The notes: generated from the letters alone by a model not told the origin. Shown: positions 27,568-36,923, numbered from the stretch's first letter. The stretch: DNA of 64,000 nt from Methylophaga thalassica MP (GCF_000214595.1 NZ_AFIG01000001.1:1716382-1780381); one strand, 5' to 3'. Translations and numbers: made by a program.

Positions 27568-27586
27568 GTTAATGATAATGATTGTT
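27568..27586. promoter_or_regulatory. Fur-like box upstream of bfd
   Basis: A 19-bp stretch agrees with the Fur consensus at 15 of 19 positions (core AATGATAATGATTGTTATT overlaps it). It is positioned for repression of bfd and could also touch the divergent response-regulator promoter. Confidence 0.65.
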
Positions 27587-27705
27587 ATTTAATGAGTCAA
27601 TTGTATTTTTAGATTATTCCTAAACAAAATAATGACTTTTTCACAAACCGCATACATCAATACGTTATGCTTACGCTGCACCCGATAAATAGTAAGGACG
27701 AAGAG

Positions 27706-28404
27706 ATGAAGATTAACCCAGCCACCGTACTCATTGTCGAAGATCATCAGGATCTTGCGGCGAATGTCGGGGACTTTTTAGAGGAAGGCGGCATGACGGT
27801 CGATTTTGCCGCTGATGGTTTGACCGCATTAAAGCTATGCAGCCAGAACCACTATGATGCTGTTGTGTTGGATGTGATGATGCCGGGCATCGATGGATTT
27901 GAAGTCTGTGAACGTATACGCGGTGAGCTACAGTTGGACATGCCCATAGTCATGCTGACAGCCAGAGATACACTAGATGATAAATTGAGTGGCTTTGAAT
28001 ACGGCGCTGATGACTATTTAATCAAACCATTTGAGATGAAAGAGCTGGAAGCAAGATTGATCTCGCATATCCGCCGCCATCGGGGTGAGATGGATACAAA
28101 ATCATTACAGATTGCTGATATGGTGTTTGATCCGAAAACCATGCGCGTCACTCGTGAAGGTGAAACAATTCGGCTCTCGCCGATCATGCTGCAGATTCTA
28201 AAAATTCTGATGCGTGAGTCACCCAAGCTGGTCACCCGCGAAAAGCTGGAAACCGAAATCTGGGGTGAAGACACACCCGATAGCGATACATTACGTAGCC
28301 ACCTCTATAATCTCAGAAAACTGATTGATAAACCGTATCAGCAGCATTTGCTGCACACCATTCCTGGTGTGGGTTATAAGCTATGTGAAGAAAAAGACTT
28401 GTAA
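27706..28404 (+). CDS. OmpR-family response regulator
   Basis: 232 residues from the ATG at 27706, chosen because AAGGA lies 8 bases upstream; the frame is open further up to 27667 without a family match. Receiver domain (LIVEDHQDLAANV, phosphoacceptor in VVLDVMMPGIDGFE, YLIKPFEMKEL) plus a winged-helix output domain (TREKLETEIWGEDTPDSDTLRSHLYNLRKLID). The partner kinase is most likely the gene facing it, whose stop is 3 bp away on the opposite strand. Shares its upstream region with bfd; the regulon is unknown. Confidence 0.9.
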   Translation: MKINPATVLIVEDHQDLAANVGDFLEEGGMTVDFAADGLTALKLCSQNHYDAVVLDVMMPGIDGFEVCERIRGELQLDMPIVMLTARDTLDDKLSGFEYGADDYLIKPFEMKELEARLISHIRRHRGEMDTKSLQIADMVFDPKTMRVTREGETIRLSPIMLQILKILMRESPKLVTREKLETEIWGEDTPDSDTLRSHLYNLRKLIDKPYQQHLLHTIPGVGYKLCEEKDL

Positions 28405-28407
28405 AGA

Positions 28408-29706
28408 CTAGATTTCTATCTGTGATTTAGGGAAATGCACACTCACTTCCGTGCCTTTGCCTAATTCACTGGTAACGCGAAGATGCCAGTCATAGCGATT
28501 ACACAAGCGTTTTACGATGGTCATGCCCAAACCATAGCCCTTCTCGTTATTATTCCCCTCTCCCCGATAAAAAGGCTCAAACACATTTTTGACTTGTTGT
28601 TCACTCATGCCGACACCACTATCGGTGATCGAAAAACCTTGCTCCCAGATTTTTATCACTATATTTCCTTGGGGAGTGTAATTAAAGGCATTACGCAGTA
28701 AGTTACTCATCAAAATAGAAACAACCGATTCAGGTGCCTTCACGACTAATTTCGCTTGTTCATCAACGCTGACACTCACCGCTTTATCTTTGAATAAAGA
28801 CTCAAGCGTATCCAGCTGTTTCAATGCCATCGAGTTAATATCAACATCCTGAACCGGCAGTACCGCCTTTTCTTCTCTGGCCAGGATTAGTAAGGTTTCA
28901 ATCAACGATTCCATATCATACAAAGTACGATATACCCGTCGCATCGTTTTATCATTAGCGACATCATAGCGACGTTCGAGTAATTCCATCGCACTTCGGA
29001 TAACAGCAATCGGAGTCCTCAATTCATGACTGGCATCACGGGTAAAATGACGTTCCCTATCAATAAACAGTTCAAGGCGCTGAGTAAATTGATCCAGCGC
29101 TCCCACTAAACTCGACACTTCATCATCAGGAATATCACGCAATTCCTGCAAATCAAAATCAGGGAGACTGCCATATCTGATTTCGGCTTGTCTCACTGAC
29201 TTAGCTAACTTCACTATTGGGGATACGGCTTTATGGGATTGACGATAAGCTATCCATGCCAGGATATATAACACGACTAAGACCCCCGCCAGTGGCAATA
29301 TGCCAAACAATAAGGCCAGACGAGAGACTTTCACTTCATCAAAAATAAGATAAAGTCGCTGATTACCTTTATCTTCTATATAAACAATTGGTGTTTCCTG
29401 ATTCACTTTTGTGCGCTGATAACCTGGTGACAGGTGAATCAAATCTTTAGGTAAAGAGGAATAATCGCCATTCGTGCTCAGGTAAGCCTTTAAATTCATG
29501 GTATCGGGTGGAGAGAAATTGGGGTTTTGCTCTCGCATTTCCCAAAAATGCTGAGCTTCGCCCTCTAAGGCTTTGCGAACCAACATCCCTTCCACCATCA
29601 CTTTGGCAGCATAGATGCCGCCGACGGTCACCAGACTGATTAATGCAACCTGTATCAGGAAGACTTTGATTAACTTGGCATGAAGGGTGGTTTTATTTTT
29701 CGCCAT
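28408..29706 (-). CDS. sensor histidine kinase (OmpR-partner type)
   Basis: 432 residues: membrane helix at about 13-35, a small periplasmic domain to about 128, second helix (about 132-152), HAMP-like linker, HisKA with intact H-box (ASHELRTPIAVIRSAMELLE) and an HATPase with NLLRNAFNYTPQG, DSGVGMSEQQ and GYGLGMTIVKRL. It is convergent with the response regulator at 27706, an unusual tail-to-tail arrangement. Eight bp separate it from the downstream Cfa-like gene, so it may be transcribed through from the kinase promoter into... the lipid cluster lies upstream, at higher coordinates, and could read into it. Confidence 0.88.
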   Translation of the reverse strand: MAKNKTTLHAKLIKVFLIQVALISLVTVGGIYAAKVMVEGMLVRKALEGEAQHFWEMREQNPNFSPPDTMNLKAYLSTNGDYSSLPKDLIHLSPGYQRTKVNQETPIVYIEDKGNQRLYLIFDEVKVSRLALLFGILPLAGVLVVLYILAWIAYRQSHKAVSPIVKLAKSVRQAEIRYGSLPDFDLQELRDIPDDEVSSLVGALDQFTQRLELFIDRERHFTRDASHELRTPIAVIRSAMELLERRYDVANDKTMRRVYRTLYDMESLIETLLILAREEKAVLPVQDVDINSMALKQLDTLESLFKDKAVSVSVDEQAKLVVKAPESVVSILMSNLLRNAFNYTPQGNIVIKIWEQGFSITDSGVGMSEQQVKNVFEPFYRGEGNNNEKGYGLGMTIVKRLCNRYDWHLRVTSELGKGTEVSVHFPKSQIEI

Positions 29707-29713
29707 CAGTTAC

Positions 29714-30739
29714 TCATTTTTTCACAAAAAGATAATGCCCCACTAACCACTGATTACCATTATCAAAGCCAAATAATTCGGCACATGCCATAAAAAACAA
29801 ACGCCAGCGCTGTAACCAGGTATCAGCCTCATCCCCATAGACTTGCTGGAATAAACGTAACACATTGGCCTCATTTTTATCGGTATTTTCCAGCCAGGCC
29901 TCGGCTGTTTTCTGATAGTGGCTGCCATTGATCAACCACTGCTGCTCTATGGACAGTTCAGACTGGAAATACAATAAGGTATCAGCAGATGGCAATAAAC
30001 CACCGGTAAAAAAATAGCGTCCCATCCAATTATCGTCCCCTTCCGTTTCAAAGGGATAAACCACTTCTCGATGACAGAAAATATGAACAAATAACTTACC
30101 TTGCGGTTTTAGCCAATGAGCAATCTTATCGAATAAGCGCTGATAATTACGCATGTGTTCGAACATCTCCACCGACACTACTCGATCGTATTGCTGGTCC
30201 AGTTCCAGCTCATTGACATCACAGGTGATTACCTGAACATTACTTAGTCCCCGCTCGTGTAATTGTTTTTCGATATATTTTCTTTGTGAGTGAGAATTAG
30301 ACACAGCAGTAATTTTGGCAAACGGCAGCTTTTCTGCCATATAAATTGTTAACGATCCCCAGCCACAGCCCAGTTCAAGGATCTGCTGTCCATTCTTGAG
30401 CTCGGCTCGCTGCAGGTAAATATCCAGCATCGCTTCTTCGGCATCATCGAGCGTCAGACAACTGTTGGTCCAATAACAACCGCTGTACTTAAAGCGTTTA
30501 CCCAGCACTTCTTCATAAAACTCGGCCGGCACTTCGTAGTGTTGTTCATTGGCCGCCTGTGTTTCAATCGCTATTGGGCTTCGTTTTAATTGTTCAATAC
30601 AGTGTTGTTTACGCTGACTGAGTTTATCCGGTTCAAAGGCAGATTCATCTTTTAAGCGCTGTTTCAATAATTGCCGTATCCCTATGCGAATCAGGCTATC
30701 CGGAAACCACTTTTTTTCTGCCAAATCAATCATGCCCAT
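29714..30739 (-). CDS. Cfa-family SAM-dependent methyltransferase
   Basis: 341 residues from the ATG at 30739 (GGAG, 8-base spacer); a longer frame to 30862 overlaps the DUF1295 gene and is not favoured. Motifs: ANEQHYEVPAEFYEEVLG, LELGCGWGSLTIYMAEKLP, SVEMFEHMRNY, FVHIFCHREVVYPFE. It lacks the N-terminal domain of true Cfa and has YSGCYW in place of YSCGYW, so it belongs to a separate subgroup. It probably methylates an acyl chain or lipid. It overlaps the DUF1295 gene by 14 bp, tying it to the lipid cluster. Confidence 0.82.
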   Translation of the reverse strand: MGMIDLAEKKWFPDSLIRIGIRQLLKQRLKDESAFEPDKLSQRKQHCIEQLKRSPIAIETQAANEQHYEVPAEFYEEVLGKRFKYSGCYWTNSCLTLDDAEEAMLDIYLQRAELKNGQQILELGCGWGSLTIYMAEKLPFAKITAVSNSHSQRKYIEKQLHERGLSNVQVITCDVNELELDQQYDRVVSVEMFEHMRNYQRLFDKIAHWLKPQGKLFVHIFCHREVVYPFETEGDDNWMGRYFFTGGLLPSADTLLYFQSELSIEQQWLINGSHYQKTAEAWLENTDKNEANVLRLFQQVYGDEADTWLQRWRLFFMACAELFGFDNGNQWLVGHYLFVKK

Positions 30740-31496
30740 TTTTCTTTCTCCAAGGGATAAATGCACTGGTTGTTTGTTGATACTGACGGTAAGCCTCACC
30801 GCGACTTCTGATAGCTTGTTGTTCGGTATAGGGAATGCCGGTAATGAAATACAAAAAGGCAAACATCACGACAGGCATCAGCCATAACCACTCACCACCA
30901 GCCATGCCGATGGCTATAACCGGGTAACTGAACCAGTGACACCATTCAAAAAAATAATTGGGATGACGAGAATAAAACCACAAACCTTGTTGGCAAACCT
31001 TGCCTTTATTAGCCGGGTTTTGTCTGAACTCGGCCAGTTGTTTATCAGCGATATATACGCCTACCCAGGCACCAATGGCCAAAATAAAGGCAAGCACAAG
31101 CCAAATGATTTGAAACGTCTCAACCTGTGCCAGCCACCAAATCGGTAAGGTAAATCCCCATGCTAATACGGCCTGGAACTGGAAAAAGAAAAAATGATTG
31201 CGGTGGGTTTTATCCCCCCAATAGTCGCGAAGATAGCGATAACGACCATCTTCAGGTTCTGAAAAAACACGTGCTGAAAGATGAACAAATAAGCGCAAAT
31301 ACCAAAGGCTCATTAATGCTGCACTGGCAATTCTTAATACAATGTCACCGTCCATCTGCCAGGCATACATAATGGGCAAACATACCATCAGTGCCGACCA
31401 GAGCACATCCACTACACCGGCATTATTAGTTTTCCCTTCATAAATCCAGCCTATCAGCATGGTGATGCTGGCGATTAAAAGACTCAGCTCAAGCAT
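30726..31496 (-). CDS. DUF1295 membrane protein (steroid 5-alpha-reductase-like)
   Basis: 256 residues from the ATG at 31496, preceded by GGAGG. About six or seven membrane segments; the C-terminal signature GLWFYSRHPNYFFEWCHWFSYP is that of the DUF1295/steroid-5-alpha-reductase and isoprenylcysteine methyltransferase-like superfamily. Likely an integral-membrane NAD(P)H-dependent reductase of a lipid double bond, though this is not shown. It overlaps genes on both sides (8 bp and 14 bp). Confidence 0.82.
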   Translation of the reverse strand: MLELSLLIASITMLIGWIYEGKTNNAGVVDVLWSALMVCLPIMYAWQMDGDIVLRIASAALMSLWYLRLFVHLSARVFSEPEDGRYRYLRDYWGDKTHRNHFFFFQFQAVLAWGFTLPIWWLAQVETFQIIWLVLAFILAIGAWVGVYIADKQLAEFRQNPANKGKVCQQGLWFYSRHPNYFFEWCHWFSYPVIAIGMAGGEWLWLMPVVMFAFLYFITGIPYTEQQAIRSRGEAYRQYQQTTSAFIPWRKKNGHD

Positions 31497-32013
31497 GTTC
31501 TGCCTCCTCTCTTTCTCGCCAATGGTTTGCAAAACGCATTAGAACAGGAATCCAGATAGCCCAGCTTATCGATACCACAGCTAATGCCAGAAATGGCGTA
31601 TTGAGCGTGACGGCACCAGCTTCACTGCCAGCATAGTAAGATAAAGGAGCTGCGACAATGCACAATAATGCTAATAAAGCAGGCTTGTGTTGCAGCCAGC
31701 TCAGCGAATGATTCAAGGTCAACATAAAGTTGATCCATAAACAGCCAATCCACCAGGGAGCAAGATAAACAAAGGTTTTATCGGCATAGTTCATTAGCAT
31801 CGTATTCAGCCAGATACTGTCTAACAGCATCCCTGCTATCAGCCCCAATAAAATCAGCTTGATATCCGTTTTTTTCCATGGACTCAGCCAGAGCTGGATA
31901 ATAATAAATAGGGCGGTTGCTATCAGCGCATAACGGCTGCTCTCAGCAGCGGCAGAGAAGATACTGATAAACCAGACCAACTGAAAAGCAATAAAGTTAA
32001 AGATATTAGCCAC
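31489..32013 (-). CDS. DUF2878 membrane protein
   Basis: 174 residues with five or six predicted membrane helices; MANIFNFIAFQLVWFISI at the start matches DUF2878, a family of unknown function that occurs beside Cfa/DUF1365/FAD-oxidoreductase genes in many proteobacteria. It overlaps the Cfa-like gene upstream by 8 bp and the DUF1295 gene by 8 bp. Probably part of a membrane complex that modifies lipids; no catalytic motif can be pointed out. Confidence 0.8.
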   Translation of the reverse strand: MANIFNFIAFQLVWFISIFSAAAESSRYALIATALFIIIQLWLSPWKKTDIKLILLGLIAGMLLDSIWLNTMLMNYADKTFVYLAPWWIGCLWINFMLTLNHSLSWLQHKPALLALLCIVAAPLSYYAGSEAGAVTLNTPFLALAVVSISWAIWIPVLMRFANHWREREEAEHA

Positions 32014-33271
32014 GTCCGGGAATCCACGATGGCTGTCGGTTTCCTGGTTTACTGAAAACTAAATGAACATCACTGATGCTGCGTTCAATAAAACCACCTT
32101 CGCAGTAACAAAGATAAAACTCCCACATTCTTATAAAGCGATCGTCGTAACCCATCACCTTGACGTCATCGAGTTTATCGAAGAAACGTTCACGCCATAT
32201 CTGAAGAGTTTTGGCATAACTTGTACCGATATCTTCCAGATTGCTGAGTTTCATTTCCGCTTTTGCTGCTGAATTCACCAAGACACTGACACAAGGAATA
32301 AAACTACCGGGGAAGATAAATCGCTTAATAAAATCGACCGACTTAACAGCCTGCTGATAACGGTGGTCTTCCAGTGTAATTGCCTGAATAACGGCGATAC
32401 CGTCGGCTTTTAACAAATTACTACAACGCTGAAAAAATTCATCAATAAAATGATGGCCTACAGCCTCAACCATTTCTATCGAGATAAGCTTGTCGTACTG
32501 CCCCTCTAAGTCCCGATAGTCTTCCAGTAATACGGTGACTTTGTCTTGGAGGTTATATTCACGCACACGACGAATCGCGTAGTCGTATTGTTGCTGAGAA
32601 ATAGTTGTAGTGGTTACCCGACAACCATAATGAAGGGCGGCATAAACAGCACATCCACCCCAGCCTGTGCCAATTTCCAGTAAATGATCGTCAGGTTGTA
32701 AATCCAGCTTATCGCACAAGCGCGCGAGTTTATTACTTTGTGCCTGCTCTAAACTCTCAGCTGAATCATAATAAAGTGCAGACGAATACATCATATGCTC
32801 ACGATCCAGGAATAACTCAAACAGGTCGTTACCCAGATCGTAATGGGCGGCAATATTTTTGCGGCTGCCAGCACGAGTATTTTTTCTCAGCCAATGCACA
32901 CCTTGCATTAATAACCCCGCCAGTCTGGCTATTCCCTGCTCCATGCCATCCACCAGATGACGGTTTCTGACAAATAAACGTATTAGTCGGGTTAAATCAT
33001 CCGTTTGCCATTCGGCATCCATATACGATTCAGCCACACCGACTGAACCGCCTAATACCGCTGCTTCAAAAAAATGTGGATGTTTAACAAAAATATGACT
33101 TTTTAATTCAGCCGTTGGGTCACCAAACTCAAGCCTTAGCTCAGCCATTTCAATCACTAAAAATCCTTCTTCAAAACGCGCTAGCTGCTTACAAAGAAGA
33201 TGCATACAGAGACGATGAAACGGGCTGATTCTCAAAGAATTTTGTCGGTTTGCATGAATTGGTGGTGTCAT
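32006..33271 (-). CDS. Cfa-like methyltransferase with altered bicarbonate site
   Basis: 421 residues with the full Cfa architecture: N-terminal domain, AAHYDLGNDLFELFLDREHMM, LEIGTGWGGCAVYAA, ISIEMVEAVGHH. It differs where E. coli Cfa binds bicarbonate: the Cys motif reads MYSSALY and LLHTIG is replaced by IQAITLED, so Cys and His are lost while the Glu (IEMVE) stays. This subgroup travels with DUF1365 and FAD oxidoreductases, as here (4-bp overlap with the DUF1365 gene). It may methylate acyl chains without forming a cyclopropane ring. Compare bacterial UfaM-type methylases. Confidence 0.85.
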   Translation of the reverse strand: MTPPIHANRQNSLRISPFHRLCMHLLCKQLARFEEGFLVIEMAELRLEFGDPTAELKSHIFVKHPHFFEAAVLGGSVGVAESYMDAEWQTDDLTRLIRLFVRNRHLVDGMEQGIARLAGLLMQGVHWLRKNTRAGSRKNIAAHYDLGNDLFELFLDREHMMYSSALYYDSAESLEQAQSNKLARLCDKLDLQPDDHLLEIGTGWGGCAVYAALHYGCRVTTTTISQQQYDYAIRRVREYNLQDKVTVLLEDYRDLEGQYDKLISIEMVEAVGHHFIDEFFQRCSNLLKADGIAVIQAITLEDHRYQQAVKSVDFIKRFIFPGSFIPCVSVLVNSAAKAEMKLSNLEDIGTSYAKTLQIWRERFFDKLDDVKVMGYDDRFIRMWEFYLCYCEGGFIERSISDVHLVFSKPGNRQPSWIPGRG

Positions 33272-34065
33272 GATTTATCCTTCAAAGAGGCTTTATCTCG
33301 ATCGCGATGGTTATCTGATGATGTGTGTGGATGACTATAGAAAGGCACTCTGCGTAGCCAGAGTTTTAGTGCATGCCAGTAGATTCGCCAGACTATTTTG
33401 ACGGTCTGCATAGGAAAATCTAAAGGTAAGCGTGACATGGCCTTTTGGCTGAGAGCCTCGGCTTTTAGGGTCATGTCTGCTGTGAACTGTTTTTCATTAT
33501 GTCGAAACAAATGCATATCGATACTCAACGCATCGTCACGCCAGTAAAAACGCCATTCATATTGAATATCCATCGGCATAAAAGGCGAGATATGGAATTG
33601 TTTATCAAACACAGAAATGACCGACTGCGAATGCGTATTTTTCTCCGCTTTTAAAACATAACAATAACGTTCATCCCATGGTGTGTTATTGATATCAGCG
33701 AGTACATATTCCAGCTGTCCCTGATGATTAACACAAAAGTAAAAACTCACCGGATTAAAGACAAAACCGAGATAACGTGGGTGTGTCAGCAGATAAACCT
33801 TGCCCGAGAATTGTTCGCCGGTACGTTTAAAAATGAATGACTCAACGGTAGTTTTTAAATCACCGGAATGCCTGCCAAGATAATCTTTACGCTTAAAGCT
33901 GATTAGATTAAACCGCTCAACCGACCACCAGCGATTTTCCTCAAAGGTGGAAGCAATCTCATCAACATCGAGCATTAACATAGCGATGGGATAGCGAAAT
34001 TGATGAAATTTCGGGCTGACACGGGTGTGGCTGACTTCTCCTTTCATTAATGCTGTGGAAAACAT
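33268..34065 (-). CDS. DUF1365 protein
   Basis: 265 residues from the ATG at 34065 (GAAGG, 9-base spacer), 1 bp after the FAD oxidoreductase stop. The family signature HTRVSPKFHQFRYPI at the start and YLGFVFNPVSFYFC in the middle are clear. DUF1365 genes almost always sit between an FAD-dependent oxidoreductase and a Cfa-like methyltransferase, as here, and are thought to act with them in acyl-chain modification. Biochemical function is unknown. Confidence 0.88.
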   Translation of the reverse strand: MFSTALMKGEVSHTRVSPKFHQFRYPIAMLMLDVDEIASTFEENRWWSVERFNLISFKRKDYLGRHSGDLKTTVESFIFKRTGEQFSGKVYLLTHPRYLGFVFNPVSFYFCVNHQGQLEYVLADINNTPWDERYCYVLKAEKNTHSQSVISVFDKQFHISPFMPMDIQYEWRFYWRDDALSIDMHLFRHNEKQFTADMTLKAEALSQKAMSRLPLDFPMQTVKIVWRIYWHALKLWLRRVPFYSHPHTSSDNHRDRDKASLKDKS

Positions 34066-34066
34066 C

Positions 34067-35311
34067 TTATTCAGCCTTCCCGTTAATTTGCTGCACAACG
34101 TTTAGAGCACTGCGAACCCCATCTTCATGGAATCCCCATCCCCAATAAGCGCCACAAAAGTAGGTTTGGCGCTGGCCAGAAATATCAGCCCAGCGTTGCT
34201 GTGCAGCCATGGTTTTTTCGTTATACACCGGATGAGCGTAATGGCGCTCCACCAATACTTTTTCAGGATCAACACGCTCTGCAGAGTTAAGAGAAACGAC
34301 AAACTCGACTGGCGCCTCTAATTTTTGCAGGGTATTCATGTGATAAGAAACGGTGCACTTCTCTTGTAGCGCCGGGCTCACATATACATTCCAGCTTGCC
34401 CAGGCCGCTTTATTAGGCGGCAGCACTGACTCATCTGTATGCAACTGCATATGGTTTTTCTGATAGTCAATATTGCCTAAGACGGTGGCCTCGTCATAAC
34501 TGGAGTCGGCCAGAATCGATAAAGCCTGATCGGAGTGGCAAGCTAATACGATAGCATCAAATGACTGTTCTTGACCGTTGACTGTCACTACCACACCGTT
34601 ATCGATACGCTGAATTTTTTCAACGGCTGAACTGTGATGAATCTGCCCAGAAAACCTTTTAATAAATTGGTTTATATACTGATTTGATCCACCATCAACA
34701 ACACGCCACTGTGGACGTCTGGTCAGCGATAACATCTTGTGGTTAGCCATAAAGGCAATCAGGTACCGTACTGGCATTTCCAGCAGACTGACAGAAGGAC
34801 CGGACCACAATGCACAGGCCATGGGAATCAGATGGTCATGAATAAAAACATCACTGTAATGATGTTTTTTCAAATACTCGCCAACCGTTTGAGTATTATT
34901 CGGCTGTTTAAGAATATCGGGAGATTGTTTATAAAATCTCACAATATCCCTAATCATGCGATAAAAGTTGGGGTTGACGAGGTTTTTACGCTGACAGAAT
35001 AATTTATTGAGATTGGTGGCATTGTAGTGCAAGCCGGTATCAGCATTATGCACACTGAAGCTCATTTCAGTGTCAAAGGCATCCACTTCCAACTCACGTA
35101 ATAACTGGCTGAAATTGGGGTAGTTGTATTCATTAAAAACAATAAAGCCAGTGTCTACGGACCACGTCTTACCTGCGATATCAATTTGATGGGTATCTGT
35201 ATGTCCGCCAATGTAATCATTAGCTTCAAACAAGCTAACATCATGCTGTTTAGATAAATACCATGCGGCTGTTACCCCAGAAATCCCGCCACCAACAATC
35301 GCAATTTTCAT
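34067..35311 (-). CDS. FAD-dependent amine-oxidase-like oxidoreductase
   Basis: 414 residues with an N-terminal dinucleotide fold (MKIAIVGGGISGVTAAWYLSK), the GGHTDTHQIDIAGKTWSVDTGFIVFN substrate-site segment and a C-terminal FCGAYWGWGFHEDGVRSAL FAD closure. The family is the one fused to the N-terminus of plant cyclopropane synthases and encoded beside bacterial Cfa genes. It probably desaturates or oxidises a modified acyl chain. It overlaps the desaturase by 4 bp and runs straight into the DUF1365 gene. Confidence 0.9.
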   Translation of the reverse strand: MKIAIVGGGISGVTAAWYLSKQHDVSLFEANDYIGGHTDTHQIDIAGKTWSVDTGFIVFNEYNYPNFSQLLRELEVDAFDTEMSFSVHNADTGLHYNATNLNKLFCQRKNLVNPNFYRMIRDIVRFYKQSPDILKQPNNTQTVGEYLKKHHYSDVFIHDHLIPMACALWSGPSVSLLEMPVRYLIAFMANHKMLSLTRRPQWRVVDGGSNQYINQFIKRFSGQIHHSSAVEKIQRIDNGVVVTVNGQEQSFDAIVLACHSDQALSILADSSYDEATVLGNIDYQKNHMQLHTDESVLPPNKAAWASWNVYVSPALQEKCTVSYHMNTLQKLEAPVEFVVSLNSAERVDPEKVLVERHYAHPVYNEKTMAAQQRWADISGQRQTYFCGAYWGWGFHEDGVRSALNVVQQINGKAE

Positions 35312-36225
35312 TTAATCACCTGTATCCCAGCTCGGTGATCACGCTTTTCAGCTGAAATGGTTCGCATATCCCATATCAGCCCCAGTTTTTTCATTAAAAC
35401 AAGTAAATAGAAGCTGATATCAATTTCCCACCAATAAAAGCCTTGTCTGGCCGATGACGCATGATAATGATGATTGTTATGCCAGCCTTCCCCCAGTGTT
35501 AATAACGCCAGCCAAAAATTGTTTCGGCTACCATCCTCGGTGTTATAGCGGCGTTTACCCCATTTATGGGCCAAAGAATTGATGAGTAAAGTTGCATGAA
35601 GCAGCACAACGGTTGAAATGAAATAGCCCCACACCAGCATCTGCCAGCCATTGGTCTGCCACTCAGGTTTGATCCAGTTTAACCATTCACCAAAGCCAAA
35701 TAAGGCTATCGCCAGTATGACTGGCATCGCAATATCAAACCTGTCGAGCCAGCGTAACTCAGGATAACGCGTCAAATCTTTCACAAGGCGATAGTCCGCC
35801 TGAAAGTAACGCTTTGTCAGAAACCAGCCGAGATGACTCCATAAAAAACCATCATTCGGTGAATGCGGATCCGATGCGGTATCAGCATGGCGATGATGTT
35901 GACGATGATGGGCAGCCCACCAGATGGGACCACGTTGTGTTGAACAAGCACCAATCGCCGCAAAGATAAACTGCACCGGCCTACTTGTTTTAAATGACTT
36001 GTGAGCAAAATAACGGTGATAAAAAGCGGTGATGGCAAACATTCTGATGAAATACAACAAGGCAGCGGTTATCAGAGCAACAGGTGATACGCCCACCCAA
36101 AAAACAGCGAGACAGGCTAAATGCAGTGCGATAAACGGTATGATTCTAAACCAATCAATCGTGTTATCGACCGAGGAATTGACCTTGTCATATTTACTAT
36201 CAAACCAGTATCTGAGCGATTTCAT
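35308..36225 (-). CDS. membrane acyl-CoA/acyl-lipid desaturase
   Basis: 305 residues with four membrane helices and the three histidine boxes of di-iron desaturases: HRYFAH, HRQHHRHAD and HNNHHYH. It resembles stearoyl-CoA delta-9 desaturases and needs O2 plus an electron donor. It is the first gene of the leftward lipid cluster, so its promoter is in the 146 bp before 36372. It would supply the double bond that the Cfa-like enzymes then methylate. Confidence 0.92.
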   Translation of the reverse strand: MKSLRYWFDSKYDKVNSSVDNTIDWFRIIPFIALHLACLAVFWVGVSPVALITAALLYFIRMFAITAFYHRYFAHKSFKTSRPVQFIFAAIGACSTQRGPIWWAAHHRQHHRHADTASDPHSPNDGFLWSHLGWFLTKRYFQADYRLVKDLTRYPELRWLDRFDIAMPVILAIALFGFGEWLNWIKPEWQTNGWQMLVWGYFISTVVLLHATLLINSLAHKWGKRRYNTEDGSRNNFWLALLTLGEGWHNNHHYHASSARQGFYWWEIDISFYLLVLMKKLGLIWDMRTISAEKRDHRAGIQVIK

Positions 36226-36371
36226 ATCAGTCCTTCAAACATGGAAATAGCGTATTGAGCAATCTGTGAATTTGATGTGAAACAAGTGCTGGTGCGGTTT
36301 CACCTTAAATTCACAGTGTGAAGATTGTAATGCAGGCTTGTTTCATTTCTATAGAGCAGGAAAGCAAACTG

Positions 36372-36923
36372 ATGATGCTCAAACTATTCCCCATGATTAT
36401 GGCAATACTTTTCTCCAGCGTGACATCGGCAAACAATAGCTTTCCTGATTCAGTGGTAGACACATCGCCATCATTACAAAAATGTCATGAAACCGCGATT
36501 AGTGTGATGGCATTTATCGATGTCGCTGATGCCGCCATATATCGTCCTGATTGCAGTAAACTGCCTGAAATTCGTGGCGAGAAACAACTCTCTTTTCTTT
36601 ATCACCGTAGCATTAAAAGCAGTGATTTTATTGAGGCATCGGAAACGCTACTGAAGCGTAATCTAACAGCAGCTGAATATAGAAATATTGAGACAGAGTT
36701 ACAACAGTTTAATGCTGCTTATGAAGATGTTAATGCAGGTGATAGTTACGATATAAGACAAACACAAGACGGTTTGTATTTATTTAAAAACGGCCGCCAA
36801 CTCGCCCATAGTCCGTCATCCACACTGGCAGAATCCTACTATCAGATATGGTTTGGTGCTGACCCTTTTGATACAGATCTGAAAGAGGACTTGCTTGCGC
36901 CCATATCAAATCAACCTAACTAA
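36372..36923 (+). CDS. chalcone-isomerase-like periplasmic protein
   Basis: 183 residues starting at the ATG at 36372 (AGGAAAG upstream), with a signal peptide (LKLFPMIMAILFSSVTSANN). The mature part, with LSFLYHRSIKSSDFIEAS, AYEDVNAGDSYDI, and the ending YYQIWFGADPFDTDLKEDLL, matches the chalcone-isomerase-like family, which bind fatty-acid-type ligands. It is divergent from the desaturase and often found in these lipid clusters. Its stop overlaps the end of the symporter gene by 4 bp on the other strand. Confidence 0.78.
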   Translation: MMLKLFPMIMAILFSSVTSANNSFPDSVVDTSPSLQKCHETAISVMAFIDVADAAIYRPDCSKLPEIRGEKQLSFLYHRSIKSSDFIEASETLLKRNLTAAEYRNIETELQQFNAAYEDVNAGDSYDIRQTQDGLYLFKNGRQLAHSPSSTLAESYYQIWFGADPFDTDLKEDLLAPISNQPN

